Source: Acanthochromis polyacanthus (lineage: Eukaryota > Chordata > Actinopteri > Pomacentridae). Taken from it: a DNA stretch of 64,000 nt. The stretch is taken from positions 23,297,361 to 23,361,360 of the forward strand of contig NC_067120.1 of the NCBI RefSeq assembly GCF_021347895.1, read 5' to 3'. Shown piece by piece: positions 1 to 10,843 of the stretch. The notes beneath the pieces were generated by a model. The model did no database searches and was not told the DNA's origin. It worked only from the letters and a program-made list of their open reading frames with translations. Made by a program: the position numbers and the translations under genes. The stretch's first letter is position 1; each line of letters opens with the position of its first letter.

Positions 1-421
1 AGACAGTTATTCCCTGTAATATTATTACGATTACAAAGGACGACATTTAAACTTACACATTGATCCGGGCTGTTCTCCACGCCGTCTCCCTCTCTTTTAC
101 AGCTGCAGCGGTGTTGCAGTTCATTCTAAAAACGTGTTCAAACTCGCAATATGAGCACGTTAAAAACTTCCAGTGCAAAAACGCAGCCTTTCGCTTCCCC
201 GTTTCCATGGTGATTCGTCGAATCGGGGTTCCATTGATGCTGTTTTTTCAGACTTGCGGTGCACGCGCGTAACTCCGGGTCAAATTACTCCGAGTTGATT
301 AACCCAACTCAAATCAGCCCTTGTGAAACCGAAAGCTCAGAGTTTTCTATCTCAGAGTAGATCAACTCAGAGTTGTGGAAGAAACTCAGAGTTTGTAAAA
401 CCTGCTTCGTGAAATAGGCCC
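1..421 (-). mobile_element. PIF/Harbinger-like element, one terminus, runs off left edge
   Basis: Read on the minus strand the segment begins at about 421 with GGGCCTATTTCACGAAGCAG and then has repeated ACTCTGAGTT-type subterminal motifs (about 310-400). It then enters a short Myb/SANT-like reading frame (53-208). I recall this terminus from teleost Harbinger/ISL2EU elements; that is memory, not a search. The element abuts the hAT transposase at 421-433, exactly where that protein stops matching its family, so the Harbinger probably inserted into the hAT. A second fragment of the same terminus lies at about 21045-21112. The other end and any transposase would lie left of the window. Confidence 0.6.
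53..208 (-). pseudogene. Myb/SANT-like DNA-binding protein remnant of the Harbinger element
   Basis: A 51-codon frame runs from an ATG at 208-206 to a TAA at 55-53. Its middle reads EFEHVFRMNCNTAAAVKERE, the pattern of the Myb/SANT-like (Naif1-type) domain of Harbinger accessory proteins, in which an aromatic/acidic helix is followed by S/CNTAAAxKERExAW. In that family the accessory protein helps the transposase bind and enter the nucleus. Here the helix after AW is out of frame and ends early, so I call it a remnant. The start fits the family, with a basic stretch soon after the methionine. Identification rests on motif recognition over about 25 residues. Confidence 0.55.
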
Positions 422-1993
422 CTGGTGCTAGAGCTTCGAGGAGAGATGTTGCATTTTTCGTTTGAAAGCATTAACTGAGCTTATCATATTGATCACAGTT
501 TTGTCTTTTCCTTGCAGCTCTAGATTAAGGTCATTTAACATGTTGGTCAGATCGGTTAAAAATGCCAAGTCTAGCAGCCACTGGTCGTCACTTAGTTGGT
601 TATATTCTGCATGTTTAGCTTCACGGAAAAAAACCTTAATCTCCGGACAGAGGTCTCGAAATCTTTGCAGGAATTTCCCTCGACTAAGCCATCTGACATC
701 AGTGTGCAACAGTAACTCAGAGTGGTCACCGTCAGTGTTATCCAGATGTGCACGGAATAGACGTCTTTGAAGAGATCTGGCGCAAATAGAACAGGCGATC
801 TTCGTTGCCACATCCATTATTTCTTTCATGTTGAGCATTTTTGCGCATAACGCTTGTTGGGGTATTATACAGTGGTAATTAAGGAAGTCTGGGAAAGCAT
901 CGTCCTCCCTGCACTTTGCAATAAACCCATTTGAGCGGCCAACCATCGCAGGCGCTCCGTCCGTGGTGATGGACACCATTTTGTACACTGGGAGCTGGGT
1001 TTTCTCAATAAAGTTTTTAAAAGACTGAAATATGTCTTCTCCTCGCGTGTGTTCTTCCATGGGCAGGATTGTTAACAGCTCCTCTTTTGTGCTCATATCA
1101 GTAAGCACCATCCGAAAAATAAAAATGCACAACTGGTCTGTGTCACTCACGTCTGTAGACTCATCCAACTGCAGAGAGAAACACTCGCAATCTGTGATGT
1201 CCTTCCAAAGTTGCTTAGTCAAATCCTCAGCCATGGCTTCACTGCGTCGTGTAACTGTAGTTCTTGATAGCTGGAGAGCTCTTATCGAAGATAGTATTTC
1301 TGTTTTGTTTTTAAAGTCTTTGAACAACGAGTCAGCTGCTTCAACAAATGCCTCTTTTACCATTTCTCCGTCTTGGAAGGATTTCTTGTTCTTAACGATT
1401 AAGTGACTCACCCGGAACGAAGCTTCAGTGGCTGCCTTTGCTTTTGAAGTTAGCTGTGAGAAAAATGACTGCTGTCCGGACAACTGGGATTTTAGTTCCT
1501 TCACCTTTCTCCTTCTCAGCTCGCTTTTCGGAGGGAAGTCAGTATCGTAGTTTTTATGAACAGTCCGAAAATGCCGCTCCACATTTCCCTTTTTCGGTAT
1601 AGCGATGACAGACTGGCAGATGAGGCAAATGCACTTTGAAAATGACATAGTGAAAAAAAGTCCACCTCCCATTCCGTATGGAAATGGTACGTTTTTGGCT
1701 TTTTACTTGGGCGAGCTCCCTCACTCATTTTTATATCCTTAAGTTTAGAAGAAATAAATTGGAGGCTAACTCACGAGCTTGCTAGAACGCGCCGTTATGT
1801 GCGCATGTCCAGTGACCCCTCTGTCAGAAAAGGTCCGATTGGTCAGACCGACCTCCCTCTATGCCAATCAAGTGACAAATTTCAGAGCAAAGACGGATCA
1901 TAGGCTGACGTCTATGTTTTAATGTCATGCGATCGACCCACAGTACCTTCGCGATCGACTGGTAGATCGCGATCGACGTATTGGGCACCCCTG
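422..1993 (-). mobile_element. hAT (Charlie-like) transposon, 3' part lost
   Basis: The intact end is at 1993. On the minus strand it reads CAGGGGTGCCCAATACGTCG, followed by a GATCGC-rich palindromic subterminal region to about 1912. The transposase gene follows inward. The opposite terminus is missing because the Harbinger-like segment begins at 421. Bases 1994-2001 (ATCTAGTG) would be the 8-bp target duplication, but its partner is outside the window. The start CAGGGGTG is typical of hAT termini and is shared with the next element at 2104. Confidence 0.75.
428..1728 (-). pseudogene. hAT transposase pseudogene (BED finger, GTF2IRD2/ZBED-like), truncated
   Basis: The main frame (1672-428) has a BED-type zinc finger near residues 14-37, with CLIC followed by HFRTVH. 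The hAT catalytic core follows with FSLQLDESTD and TTDGAPAMVG, which hold two acidic catalytic positions. The usual N-terminus, with PSKKPKTYHFH, lies in another frame starting at 1728, so a frameshift sits in the A7 run at 1653-1659. The C-terminal glutamate region and the hATC dimerisation domain are absent: the frame stops at the Harbinger junction. Proteins of this type cut and paste hAT DNA, and relatives such as GTF2IRD2 and ZBED genes are domesticated. With a frameshift and no dimerisation domain this copy cannot be active. Confidence 0.85.
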
Positions 1994-2103
1994 ATCTAGT
2001 GGCTTTTTACCTGCACTCTAACTGTATAAAAGGCCATCCAAGTGTGACCAGCAGTGGGTTGATTTCTTAGAAACTGGGAGAGGCAGGTTCACTTCATGTA
2101 GAT

Positions 2104-3028
2104 CAGGGGTGTCAAACTCATTTTAGTTCAGGGGCCACATTCAACCCAATTTCATCAGTGGGCTGGACCAGTAAAATCTAAGCACAATAACTTAAAAATC
2201 ATGACAACTCCAAATGCTTCCTTTGTTTTAGTGCAAAAAAAAAAATCATTGTGAAAATGTTCACATTTTAGAAATTTTCTTTTTGCAAAACATCATAAAC
2301 AGCCTGAAATTTCTTAAGAAAAATAAGTGTAACTTCCAAAATGTGCCTCAGTTTATCATTTACACATTACAACCTATAGATCACAGTTTATCTGCAAAGG
2401 CACAACATATGTAGTCACAGGTATCTGGAACTGAACAATATACTCATGCTTGCTAATATATTTATGATCAAAATGACTAAGGTCAGACAAAAAATAACAA
2501 AATACAACAAAATGTTAGGAAAACAAGATACAAAATGACAAGTTGGACAAATGACACAGGCGAGACAAAAAAGACACAAAACAACAAAAAAATACAAAAA
2601 AATAAAGCGAGACAAAGAAGACACAAAACGACAAAAACAAGAAAAAAGTGAATAAAGTGAAACACAAAATGACAAAAATAAGTTAAAAAACACACAAAAA
2701 GGAAACACAAAACAACAAAAATGAGAAACAAAACAACAAAAACATGAGACAAACGACAAAAGTCAAACAAAAAACAAGACAAAATAACCTACAACAAGGC
2801 AAAATATTACAAAAAGAGGTACAAAACAACAAAAGAACTATGAGCAATATACCATTTTATTTTATGATCAACAACTTGTCAAGGTCTACAAATTATTTAA
2901 AATTTACAAATTTACAATTTGCAATTCATGTGTTTTCTGTAATTTTAACACTTCAGTCATCCCACAGACCAGACTGGACCCTCTGATGGGCCGGTTTTGG
3001 CCCGCGGGCCACATGTTTGACACCCCTG
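2104..3028 (+). mobile_element. Non-autonomous hAT element, 925 bp
   Basis: The termini are inverted repeats: CAGGGGTGTCAAACTC at 2104, and GTTTGACACCCCTG ending at 3028. Flanking octamers are ATGTAGAT (2096-2103) and ATGTAGCT (3029-3036), a 7/8 match for the 8-bp hAT target duplication. There is no transposase frame. The interior includes the A-rich minisatellite at about 2460-2850. A degenerate relative lies at about 22322-22965 in the opposite orientation. Confidence 0.8.
2460..2850 (+). repeat. A-rich degenerate minisatellite (GACAAAA/ACACAAAAC)
   Basis: Irregular copies of GACAAAAA, GACACAAAAC and AACAACAAAA fill about 390 bp inside the hAT element. Long phenylalanine/leucine-rich minus-strand frames here are only the complement of this A-rich tract and are not genes. 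Confidence 0.7.
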
Positions 3029-3036
3029 ATGTAGCT

Positions 3037-3739
3037 CATTGCTGCAGGATTTTATTTGTCAAGTCTTGCCATGCTGCCTCTCAGAGTATTCACCTTTGTG
3101 GTGTTCCAAAAGAAAGAAAAAAAATCTCACAAAATACCGCCACTTTTACAACCATGGTAGCAGCTCACAGTAAGATTATGTACCAAATACAAAGTTCCTT
3201 TCACCTCCATTTTTTCTGGGTGGAAGCAGAAACCGAAAAGACTAATATCTCTGTAACCACATCATTGCAATTTTCCTGCTGTAAACATAGCTGAGAACAT
3301 TTGTTACTTTAAATGTTATCCTCTCCCTCTGCCCTCATATGCTGTCACATGTTGACTGTCAGCTACAGACCAGCATGGCTGCACTACTGTTTTAAATAAA
3401 AATGTATGCATGATTTGAGTGAACTTATTGAACAGATTTGCTGTATAAATCAATCTCTAATTATTAACCAGAAAAATAGCAACGAGGTGGTAAGACATAA
3501 AGAACTGTTCTTTAGTAGTAATTTGAGGCACATCAGTATTTTCTTTTTTGCTCCATAACATCTCAGGGGGAAAGTGCCTGTCCTTACTTTACTACATTTA
3601 CCTGCACCTTCAGTTACCAGTCCACACTAAATCCGTGAAGAATTGACAACATTGTATCTTGTCATAAACTCTAACAGTTTACAATCCAAGTGTAGCTGAA
3701 ACAATTAGTGGATTAATCATTGAGCCAATTTATCAGCAA
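3037..3739. other. No recognisable feature
   Basis: AT-rich DNA without a convincing exon, repeat terminus or RNA gene. Confidence 0.6.
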
Positions 3740-3835
3740 AGTGACGTCTATTTTGATCATAGTTTTGAGCCAATTGAGTAGATTTTGGCAGTGATGAGGC
3801 TTATACTCTGGGTATACGAATTTTTTCAAGATTTC
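3740..3835 (+). repeat. Fragment of the Helitron-like family
   Basis: The stretch around GATTTTGGCAGTGATGAGGC matches the interior of the copy at about 38110-38160 (GATTTTAGCAGTGATGCGGC). Both termini are missing. Confidence 0.5.
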
Positions 3836-3870
3836 AGCCAAAATACAACAGTGCTTTTCTAGTTAGAATG

Positions 3871-4222
3871 CACGACTGTTTAAAAGTTTGGAGTCACCCA
3901 AGCAATTTTATATTTTCCATGAAAACTCACACTTTTATTCATGCTCTAAAATAACAAGGGTTTTCGAATCATCAATTAGCCTTTTAACATGATTAGCTAA
4001 CACAATATACCATTAGAACACAGGAGTGATGGTTGTTGGAAGATATTCCATTAAAAATCTGCAATTTCCAGCTAGAATAGCCATTTACCACATTAACAAT
4101 GTCTAGACTGTATTTCTGATTCATTTAATGTTATCTTCATTGTAAAAAAAAGAAAGAAAAAGATTTCCTTTCAAAAAATATAAGGACACTTTGAAGTGGC
4201 CCCAAACTTTTGAAGGGTAGTG
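3871..4222 (+). mobile_element. Tc1/mariner-type MITE, copy 1
   Basis: Inverted ends are related to CACTACCGTTCAAAAGTTTG. The left end is TTTAAAAGTTTGGAGTCAC and the right end is CCAAACTTTTGAAGGGTAGTG. The interior has TTTTCCATGAAAACTCACAC and GAACACAGGAGTGATGGTTG. It has no coding capacity. Other copies are at 8280, 19868 and 44511. The target TA is not preserved here. Confidence 0.75.
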
Positions 4223-4309
4223 TTTATATTTAAATAAAGTATCTACTTTTAAGCAACATTTTCAAAGTTGAACTTTTAGTTGTAATGGAGCACTTAAGTA
4301 AAGGAAATT

Positions 4310-4361
4310 ATGGATGGATGGATAGATGGATGGATGGCTGGACAGACGGATGGATGGATGA
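4310..4361 (+). repeat. (GATG)n microsatellite, interrupted
   Basis: Imperfect GGAT/GATG tandem with GATA, GGCT and GACA interruptions. Confidence 0.9.
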
Positions 4362-5784
4362 ATCAGATTATGTGTGGCAAATCATCATTGAAGCTAACCA
4401 GTGTGATTATTTTGTGAGTAGCATCATGTGCTGAGATGCGTGCCTTTCACATCACAGCTGTAATGATATGAACGGATAAGTTGGGCTGCGAAGAATTATT
4501 TTTCGGGCTGTAGAACAATTGTAAAGAGGCCACTCAGGTCAGTGACTGTTAAGCACACGTAAGAAAACATAAGGACCGGATCAGTGATGCCGTGACACAA
4601 AGTGAAGACAAGTGCTTTTGTTTACAGATGACTGCTTAACTGTTGTGCTCTTCTGATGACCCTCAACCTTGTAGCTTTTGCTAATAATGCTTTTAAGATG
4701 TTCAAGAGAAAAACAAACTGTGAAGCAATACAGAAATTCCATTTGCATTATAGAAATTGAAGAAATTGTTTTTCTTAAGTTACACAATGTATTGTGTACT
4801 TCCCCTCAAACAAGATCACTGAACCTGAACTCTCAATCCTGCTGCTATTGATAGTTAAAGCAGTTTCTCTGCACTGAATATCCAACATGTTTAGTAGCCA
4901 AAGATGCCACTGACCTGCCTCACCTCATGTTCCACACAAACTGAGATGTTTTCGACTGTAAAAATTAGGTTTGAAAGACAGTTTTATTTCCATTCAAAAA
5001 CTGTGAATCCTGAACTTGGCAAAAATAATCCACATCTTTGCGTTAACTAAAGGCTTCAGACGTGTTTAATGAGTAGAGTGAATCATATTGAAGATTAACA
5101 GATGACTGACCTTCTACTTAATGATTTGCACACTCCTCAGAGAAACATGCATGCACAAGTACACACATAGTATGTGCCATATCTGGTAACATAGCTGTCC
5201 ACTGCAGTGTATTTTCTTGCTTCATTTGAAATACTGCTGCTTCAAATCTAAAATGCTAAAATGAGTAGAAAACTTCCCATCACCAACACTAAAAACAACA
5301 CCAGCGTGGAGCTCAAAGGTCAGAGTCACTGTACCGTGGCGATGTTCCTGTAAAGGTAAATATATTCCATTTGACCATCAAGCTGGCCTTTGTTTTTGGA
5401 GTTTAGCTCATTGACACCAGACACCCTAAATGCACCGGCATGGCCTGATTTCCCTCGCACTGACAAGCAAACGCTCTCTTGTCTGTATTGCAGGAAAATG
5501 CCAAAAGCACATTCACTTTTCCTTTCAACATTTTTGCTCTTGTGCTCCAGAAATGGCAATTCTGTATTTGCTGTATTGTACAGTAACAAGATGGGACAAG
5601 GAAAAAGGAAGGCAGAAGTCATGGATTTCACGGATTAACAACATAAAAATCAAGTTATCCATTTTCTAAACAATAAATATCTTAGACAATCAGGATCATT
5701 GTATTTGCTGGAATTGTTCTGTCCCACTGTTATAGATGTGGATCCTAATTTGCTTCCTGTCATGCTGTCATGGTTGGAATCAGT
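4362..5784. other. No recognisable feature
   Basis: Overlapping 70-100 codon frames on both strands at 5326-5670 have no recognisable domain or splice context. I treat the whole stretch as non-coding. Confidence 0.55.
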
Positions 5785-5786
5785 TA

Positions 5787-6331
5787 CACTCCCTGTCAAA
5801 AGTTTTAGGACACTTTCTCATTCAAATAAAGTAGAACCTGTCCTACAACTTTTGACAGGGGGTGTATCTCCCAATTTGGTACACACATGCAGCACATCAG
5901 GCTGAACAAAAAAGTCAGTGACAGCCACATTCCAAACCCAACAGGAAGTGAGATATTTTGCGTTGAATGTCAGATTTTGCCCATTTTGCATTTTTTTCTA
6001 GAGCGAACTCCTCCTAGGGGGAAACTCAAATTCACCTCAAATTCGGCCAGTACATACAGGAGGCCTTAATGATCCAAAGTTATTAAAATCTTTTTCCAAA
6101 GTCAAAGGGCATGTCCGTGGCGGCCTCTGGAATTTTGATCCTTCGCCATGAAATTTCAAATGCTGTGTAAATGCCCTGAACATGCTCCAATCTGCCTGAA
6201 ACTTTACATGTATGATCAGAGTCCTGCCCTGATCACATCCATATGATGAAATACATCCCCTGTCAAAAGTTGTAGGACAGGTTCTACTTTATTTGAATGA
6301 GACAGTGTCCTAAAACTTTTGACAGGGGGTG
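5787..6331. mobile_element. Composite foldback: two inverted 78-bp TA-flanked MITE modules around 389 bp
   Basis: The left module (5787-5864) starts CACTCCCTGTCAAAAGTTTT and ends CTTTTGACAGGGGGTG. It is itself nearly palindromic and has TA on both sides. The right module (6254-6331) is a near-identical copy in reverse orientation, also TA-flanked. The whole 545-bp unit is also bounded by TA (5785-5786, 6332-6333). The core has no long frame. Either the modules are two independent insertions of a tiny Tc1-type MITE, or they act as the ends of one larger element. Confidence 0.7.
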
Positions 6332-6333
6332 TA

Positions 6334-7540
6334 TCTGCAGGAAGTTGCTTTTAGCAACACTGCAGAAAATCTTAAAAGTTCACTAGATATGCTACTCAGC
6401 TGCTGGCATTATACCTAACATAGGAAAAAATATATATGCCAGCACAATGACACATCCTTTATTTGTTAGAAATGCAGCATGAAGTGCCCTGTACAGATCA
6501 AATGACTCCATAACTTCATAACCTTCTCCGTCTCTTTTTTCCTGAACTTCTAAGCTCACAGAGGATGGAGCTCATAAAAAGCCTTTAATGTACTTTAATC
6601 TGGTCCCAATGGAGCTTAAATACACCAGAAAGACGAAGAGGTAGACTTAATGTGAGGCTCATCTTGTGGATAACATACTTGAGCATTAGTGGAAAAAACA
6701 GCACACAATGCTAGAAAGAGAGTTTTGTCAAATGCATGATCAAAGTCTGAAAAATGCAAACTTAATCTGGATGATAAAGTTGGCACGTTCCACTGGATTT
6801 GTGAGCTTCATAATCCCCATTTCAACATATTTGAATTCATTTTAGGTTGGGCCTTTGTGTGCAAGTGTCAAGTATACGATCCGAGGTTAAAAATAATGAC
6901 TGAGGCCCTGTGCCTTTGCATGTATGCTTTTGCAGATGTTGACAGAATGACATGTTGACTCATCTGCTGTCAAGCTTGTTTGTTCATATTTTTCTAAATT
7001 CTTCCATTGATGGACACAGAAAGAGAGAAAAAAGAAACACCAGCCCTTCACTCAGCTGTGTACACTTGCACACCACATGCAGTCCACTGTTTTTACCATT
7101 CACACATAAACACACACACACACACCGCACGCCACAGCTTCAATATACTTTATTCAGTTCGTGGTTCTTGGTTGACATTTTGTGATTTCAAGGCTCGCCA
7201 CAAACTTTGAAACCATGCAACCGACTGCACTGAAATATGCTGTCTTTTGTGGAACACGTGGTGACTTTGGTGATTTTACATTCCACAGTGGCTTATATTT
7301 CACTCAAACTGCTGTAATGTAAGAAACTCACACTGTACTTCTTTTTTCCCTTCTTGGGCTAGTAAATGTGGAACAATAGGTCAAAGAAATCCGTTCAAAT
7401 TCAAACTCTTCATGTTAGAATACTAGCGTGTGACTTTGGGTTGGACTTTGTGTCGTCTTATACCCTCAAGCAGTGTTTGACACTTTAATTCTGTTGGTGT
7501 CACAAAGTCAAACTGCAAATTTAGAGAGGTGACTCTTAAC
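6334..7540. other. No gene recognised; short CA repeat
   Basis: The only structured item is a short (CA)n tract at about 7104-7126. Confidence 0.55.
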
Positions 7541-7544
7541 TTAC

Positions 7545-7602
7545 CCCAAATGCAGGATTGATCGTCCCCTGCTCCTTGAGTCCCAGCTCTATCTTCTGCA
7601 TT
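7545..7602 (-). CDS. Candidate 58-bp internal exon of an unrecognised gene
   Basis: On the minus strand a pyrimidine-rich tract (CTTGCTTCTTTTACCAG) ends at an AG (7604-7603). Then come 58 nt open in one frame, then a textbook donor GGG|GTAAGT at 7544. The exon would give one base to a split codon and then MQKIELGLKEQGTINPAFG, ending in phase 0. The charged, helix-like composition differs from the chance frames nearby. I do not recognise the protein. No partner exon is evident within several kb, so the gene would have long introns. It could be coincidence: splice-like signals around a 58-bp open stretch do occur by chance. Confidence 0.35.
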
Positions 7603-7604
7603 CT

Positions 7605-8277
7605 GGTAAAAGAAGCAAGGTGCTGTACAGTTGGCTCTGTGGGCTCCAAATACACAAACACACACGGTGGGAGTAAAACTCGGACTGACCGCAGATGTAA
7701 AGGGGACAACGTGATCAACCGCCTCACGTCACCAAGGAAACTGAGTATCACAGTAAAAGAAAAAAAGAGAGGCTCTGTTATTTTGTAATCGTCTCTCCGG
7801 CTCTAAAACATTTCTGGTCTGCTGCTAAGCTTTAGTTACCCTGACTTACGGTCATGTGCCTGCTGTTGTGTGACGATACATCTACTGAGGGTAAACAAGC
7901 ACGTTTGTCACTTGAATCTTTCATTTGTCACACTAGTCTTCATTTATCAATGGTTTCTGAGTTAAGGAGGTTGGTTAATAAGTGCCACTCAGAAAAGACA
8001 GTTCAAGCCCTGGAGTTCACCTGCGGTACGATCATTACCATGTTACCACCTGACACAATAAAGTTCTTGACATTCAGATAGGATAGAGCAATAATTATCA
8101 TAGGTTGTATTATGTCACAAACAGATCATTGTGTCTGACTCACATTATCTCAGATTAGCTGTTGCTGCTAAAGCACTAAAGCCTGGGGTCATGGTGCATT
8201 CAATTCATAGTCAGAAGCTTGTGTTATATTTTCAAATCTCAGTTACAACTTGCCTGTTACTTTTCCAACTTTCGTTT
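7605..8277. other. No recognisable feature
   Basis: If the exon at 7545 is real this would be its upstream intron. Nothing else is visible. Confidence 0.5.
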
Positions 8278-8279
8278 TA

Positions 8280-8637
8280 CACTACCATTCAAAAGTTTGG
8301 GGTCACTTCAAAATGTCTTTATTTTTGAAAGAAAAGCATTTTTTTTCCAGCGAAGACAACATTAAATCAATCAGAAACAGAGTCTAGACATTGTCAATGT
8401 GGTAAATGCTGGAAACGGCTGCTTTTTAATGGAACATCTACATAGGGGTACAGAGATCCATTTCCAGCAACCATCACTCCTGTGTTCTAATGCTACATTG
8501 TGTTAGCTAATTGTGTTGAAAGGCTAGTTGATGATAAGAAAACCCTTGTGCAATTAAGTTGGCACATGAATAAAAGTGTGAGTTTTCATGGAAAACATAA
8601 AATTGCCTGGTTGACCCCAAATTTTTGAACGACAGTG
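8280..8637 (-). mobile_element. Tc1/mariner-type MITE, copy 2
   Basis: Best preserved copy: CACTACCATTCAAAAGTTTG at 8280 and CAAATTTTTGAACGACAGTG ending at 8637. A TA dinucleotide lies immediately outside both ends (8278-8279, 8638-8639). It is opposite in orientation to copy 1. Confidence 0.85.
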
Positions 8638-8833
8638 TATATTAGTATTATTGTGTTTTATACCTATTACATGCTGTACTAATCTGCAATAGTAATGTGA
8701 TTCGGCACAAAGCACATTCCTATATTACTGTCAACTTAATGAGGAAACACTGATTAAAAAAAAAGTTCATTGTGTATTTAAATTGTTTTCCAGTAATATT
8801 GTTTACAGTGCTCACATATTTTTGGTTCTGTTC

Positions 8834-8884
8834 GTTAATCCACCCATTATCTATACACCTCTTAGTCCTCATTAGGGCTCCTGG
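8834..8884 (-). repeat. SINE 3'-tail fragment
   Basis: CACCCATTATCTATACACCT followed by a TCCTCATTAGGG motif matches the tail end of the SINE at 28638. The rest is missing. Confidence 0.55.
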
Positions 8885-10281
8885 TTAAAAATGTAAAACA
8901 TCACGAGTGAAGAGAAGAGACAAGTTTTCTTAACTAGACCTCAGAATGTCAAGTGCTGTATAACCATAAATCCATGGTGGGGGAGTTGGTCCTAAAAATG
9001 TGGTTCCATACAGCTAATTTCTGTTCCCGTTTCCATGAGAGACATAAGTACTGTGTGTGTTACGTTCACTGACTTCAAGACAAAGTAACCAACAAAATTA
9101 GACCAAATAAACTAAAGTTAAGCTATTTACATCTTGTTGTTTAAACGTAAAAGTTTTTAACTCTTGTTTCAGTTCAGTGTTCAGCGTTCTTTAAAATCAA
9201 AGCCACGGTGTTTCAGCAAACTTTATTAAAAAGTTTACTGATGATTACTTTTTTTAATGCTTTAGATCACTAACAAGACAGATGCCACCAGGCTGAGGTA
9301 ACTCTTCTTCTGATAGCAATTGATTTCCCTCCTCCCTCTTCAATTCATCTGGAGGATTCCTCCAATGGAATGTTCAACCACTTACTTACAGAAAAGGTTG
9401 GCAGGGAATTAGTACGAAAAAGACACCGATAAAGAGTTCATTAACATTTATAACCATATTGTGTTTTGCAGTTATTAATTTAGTTATTTTATCCTCACCA
9501 CAGTAACTCCCTACTGACATCAGGTTTCCAGGTACTAATACAACTGATGGTACCGGAGTAAAAATGCTACTGAGTCCATACTGCAATTCCAGCCTTGATT
9601 CAAGAAACTCATGTTGTTTGTGAGTAACCAATGTGTGTCTTCTTACGTCATTTCATTTAATGAGGTGTTTTTGTTTGAAGTTGGGATGCTCAGATTTGGC
9701 ACTGACAGCTTATTTTGCTTATGATGTGTAGTCTATCTTCTATCTTCAATCTTCTGAAACACCTCTTTGCACACTATGCTGATTTGTTCCCAACACTGGG
9801 TTTGCCTGTTAATGATTTGGCTGTCTTCCTCTTTCCAGCTTCTTCATGCTTTTCCATTACTATTTTTTTCTCCATTTTTGCCTTTTTGCAGCAACTTATT
9901 GCAGTTTCCATTACTGGCACCAGGTTGCCAGTGACTAATTTGGTTAATCTCAACTCACTTAGATAACTTAGATATGTCTATTGCTATACTTGAATAGGCA
10001 GTTCATTATTCAAAACCCTTATTTCACTAACCTCATCCTATTTCTGTTACAGGCACCGACATCCTATCACAAGTCAATTATTTCAAAAATAATACAAAAA
10101 ATGACAACCAAAAATATATGACAAATGTCTCTCTCTCTCTGTCCATGTGATTAATAATACATTAATTAATACCAAGAACACATTTACAAGAAGCAGCACC
10201 GCAACATACACATCTTGTAGCTAAGTTTGAAAAGACAAAAAATGTCTGTAGCCTTCAGTTTCTCAAAAGATCCCAAGTGGT
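8885..10281. other. No recognisable feature
   Basis: AT-rich, with a short (CT)n at about 10128-10142. The frames at 9386-9631 and 9715-9966 show no domain. Confidence 0.55.
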
Positions 10282-10286
10282 ATTGG

Positions 10287-10838
10287 TGTCACGCCCCTCT
10301 TGCTCCAAACGAGCCGGCTCATCAGTGCAATGACGAGCGGCTGTGCAGAGAGCACAGCCGGCAGAAATCAACAATCAATGCAGTATTTAAGCCTGACTCT
10401 CTGCACAGCTCACTGCTGGTTCATTGCTCCATCATCCAAGCCATGACACACTCCGCTTAACCCTGCACACCGCTCCCTGTCTCCTGCATGCTGCTTCCTG
10501 GACTCAATTTCCCCTTTGGACTATTTACCTGTTTCCCTGCCCTCGCCACATCTCTCATCTGCTCCATCCGTTTTGCCCGCTTCCGCCTTTTCACACCCTT
10601 GGACATTCTGTGAGTCTCCCTACTCCCGTAATTTAGTTTTGTTTTATATTTAGTTTAACTCGGCCTTCGGGTCCGCCTTTAGTTCTATTTAGTTTCTTTT
10701 TTCCATTCTGTTAATTCCCCGTGCCTCTTTCCCTGAGTGCCCTTCTGTTCATTAATTTGTATATAGATTAAAGCCTTATTTATTCATCTATCTGCCTGCC
10801 TGCCTGCTGCTTGGGTTCACCCGCCCCGTTGCATGACA
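10287..10838 (+). mobile_element. Solo LTR of an LTR retrotransposon, 552 bp
   Basis: It begins TGTCACGCC and ends GCATGACA, so it has the TG...CA ends and a terminal inverted TGTCA/TGACA. Identical pentamers ATTGG flank it (10282-10286 and 10839-10843), a perfect 5-bp integrase-type duplication. A TATA-like TATTTAAG lies near 10385 and a poly(A) signal ATTAAA near 10768, fixing plus orientation (U3-R-U5). There is no gag, pol or second LTR, so it arose by LTR-LTR recombination. A Gypsy-type origin is likely from the 5-bp duplication, but the family is not determined. Confidence 0.85.
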
Positions 10839-10843
10839 ATTGG

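Noticed and set aside
2415..2782. Two long hydrophobic minus-strand frames (F/C/L-rich)
   Set aside because: They are the complement of the A-rich minisatellite inside the hAT element; composition alone makes them open.
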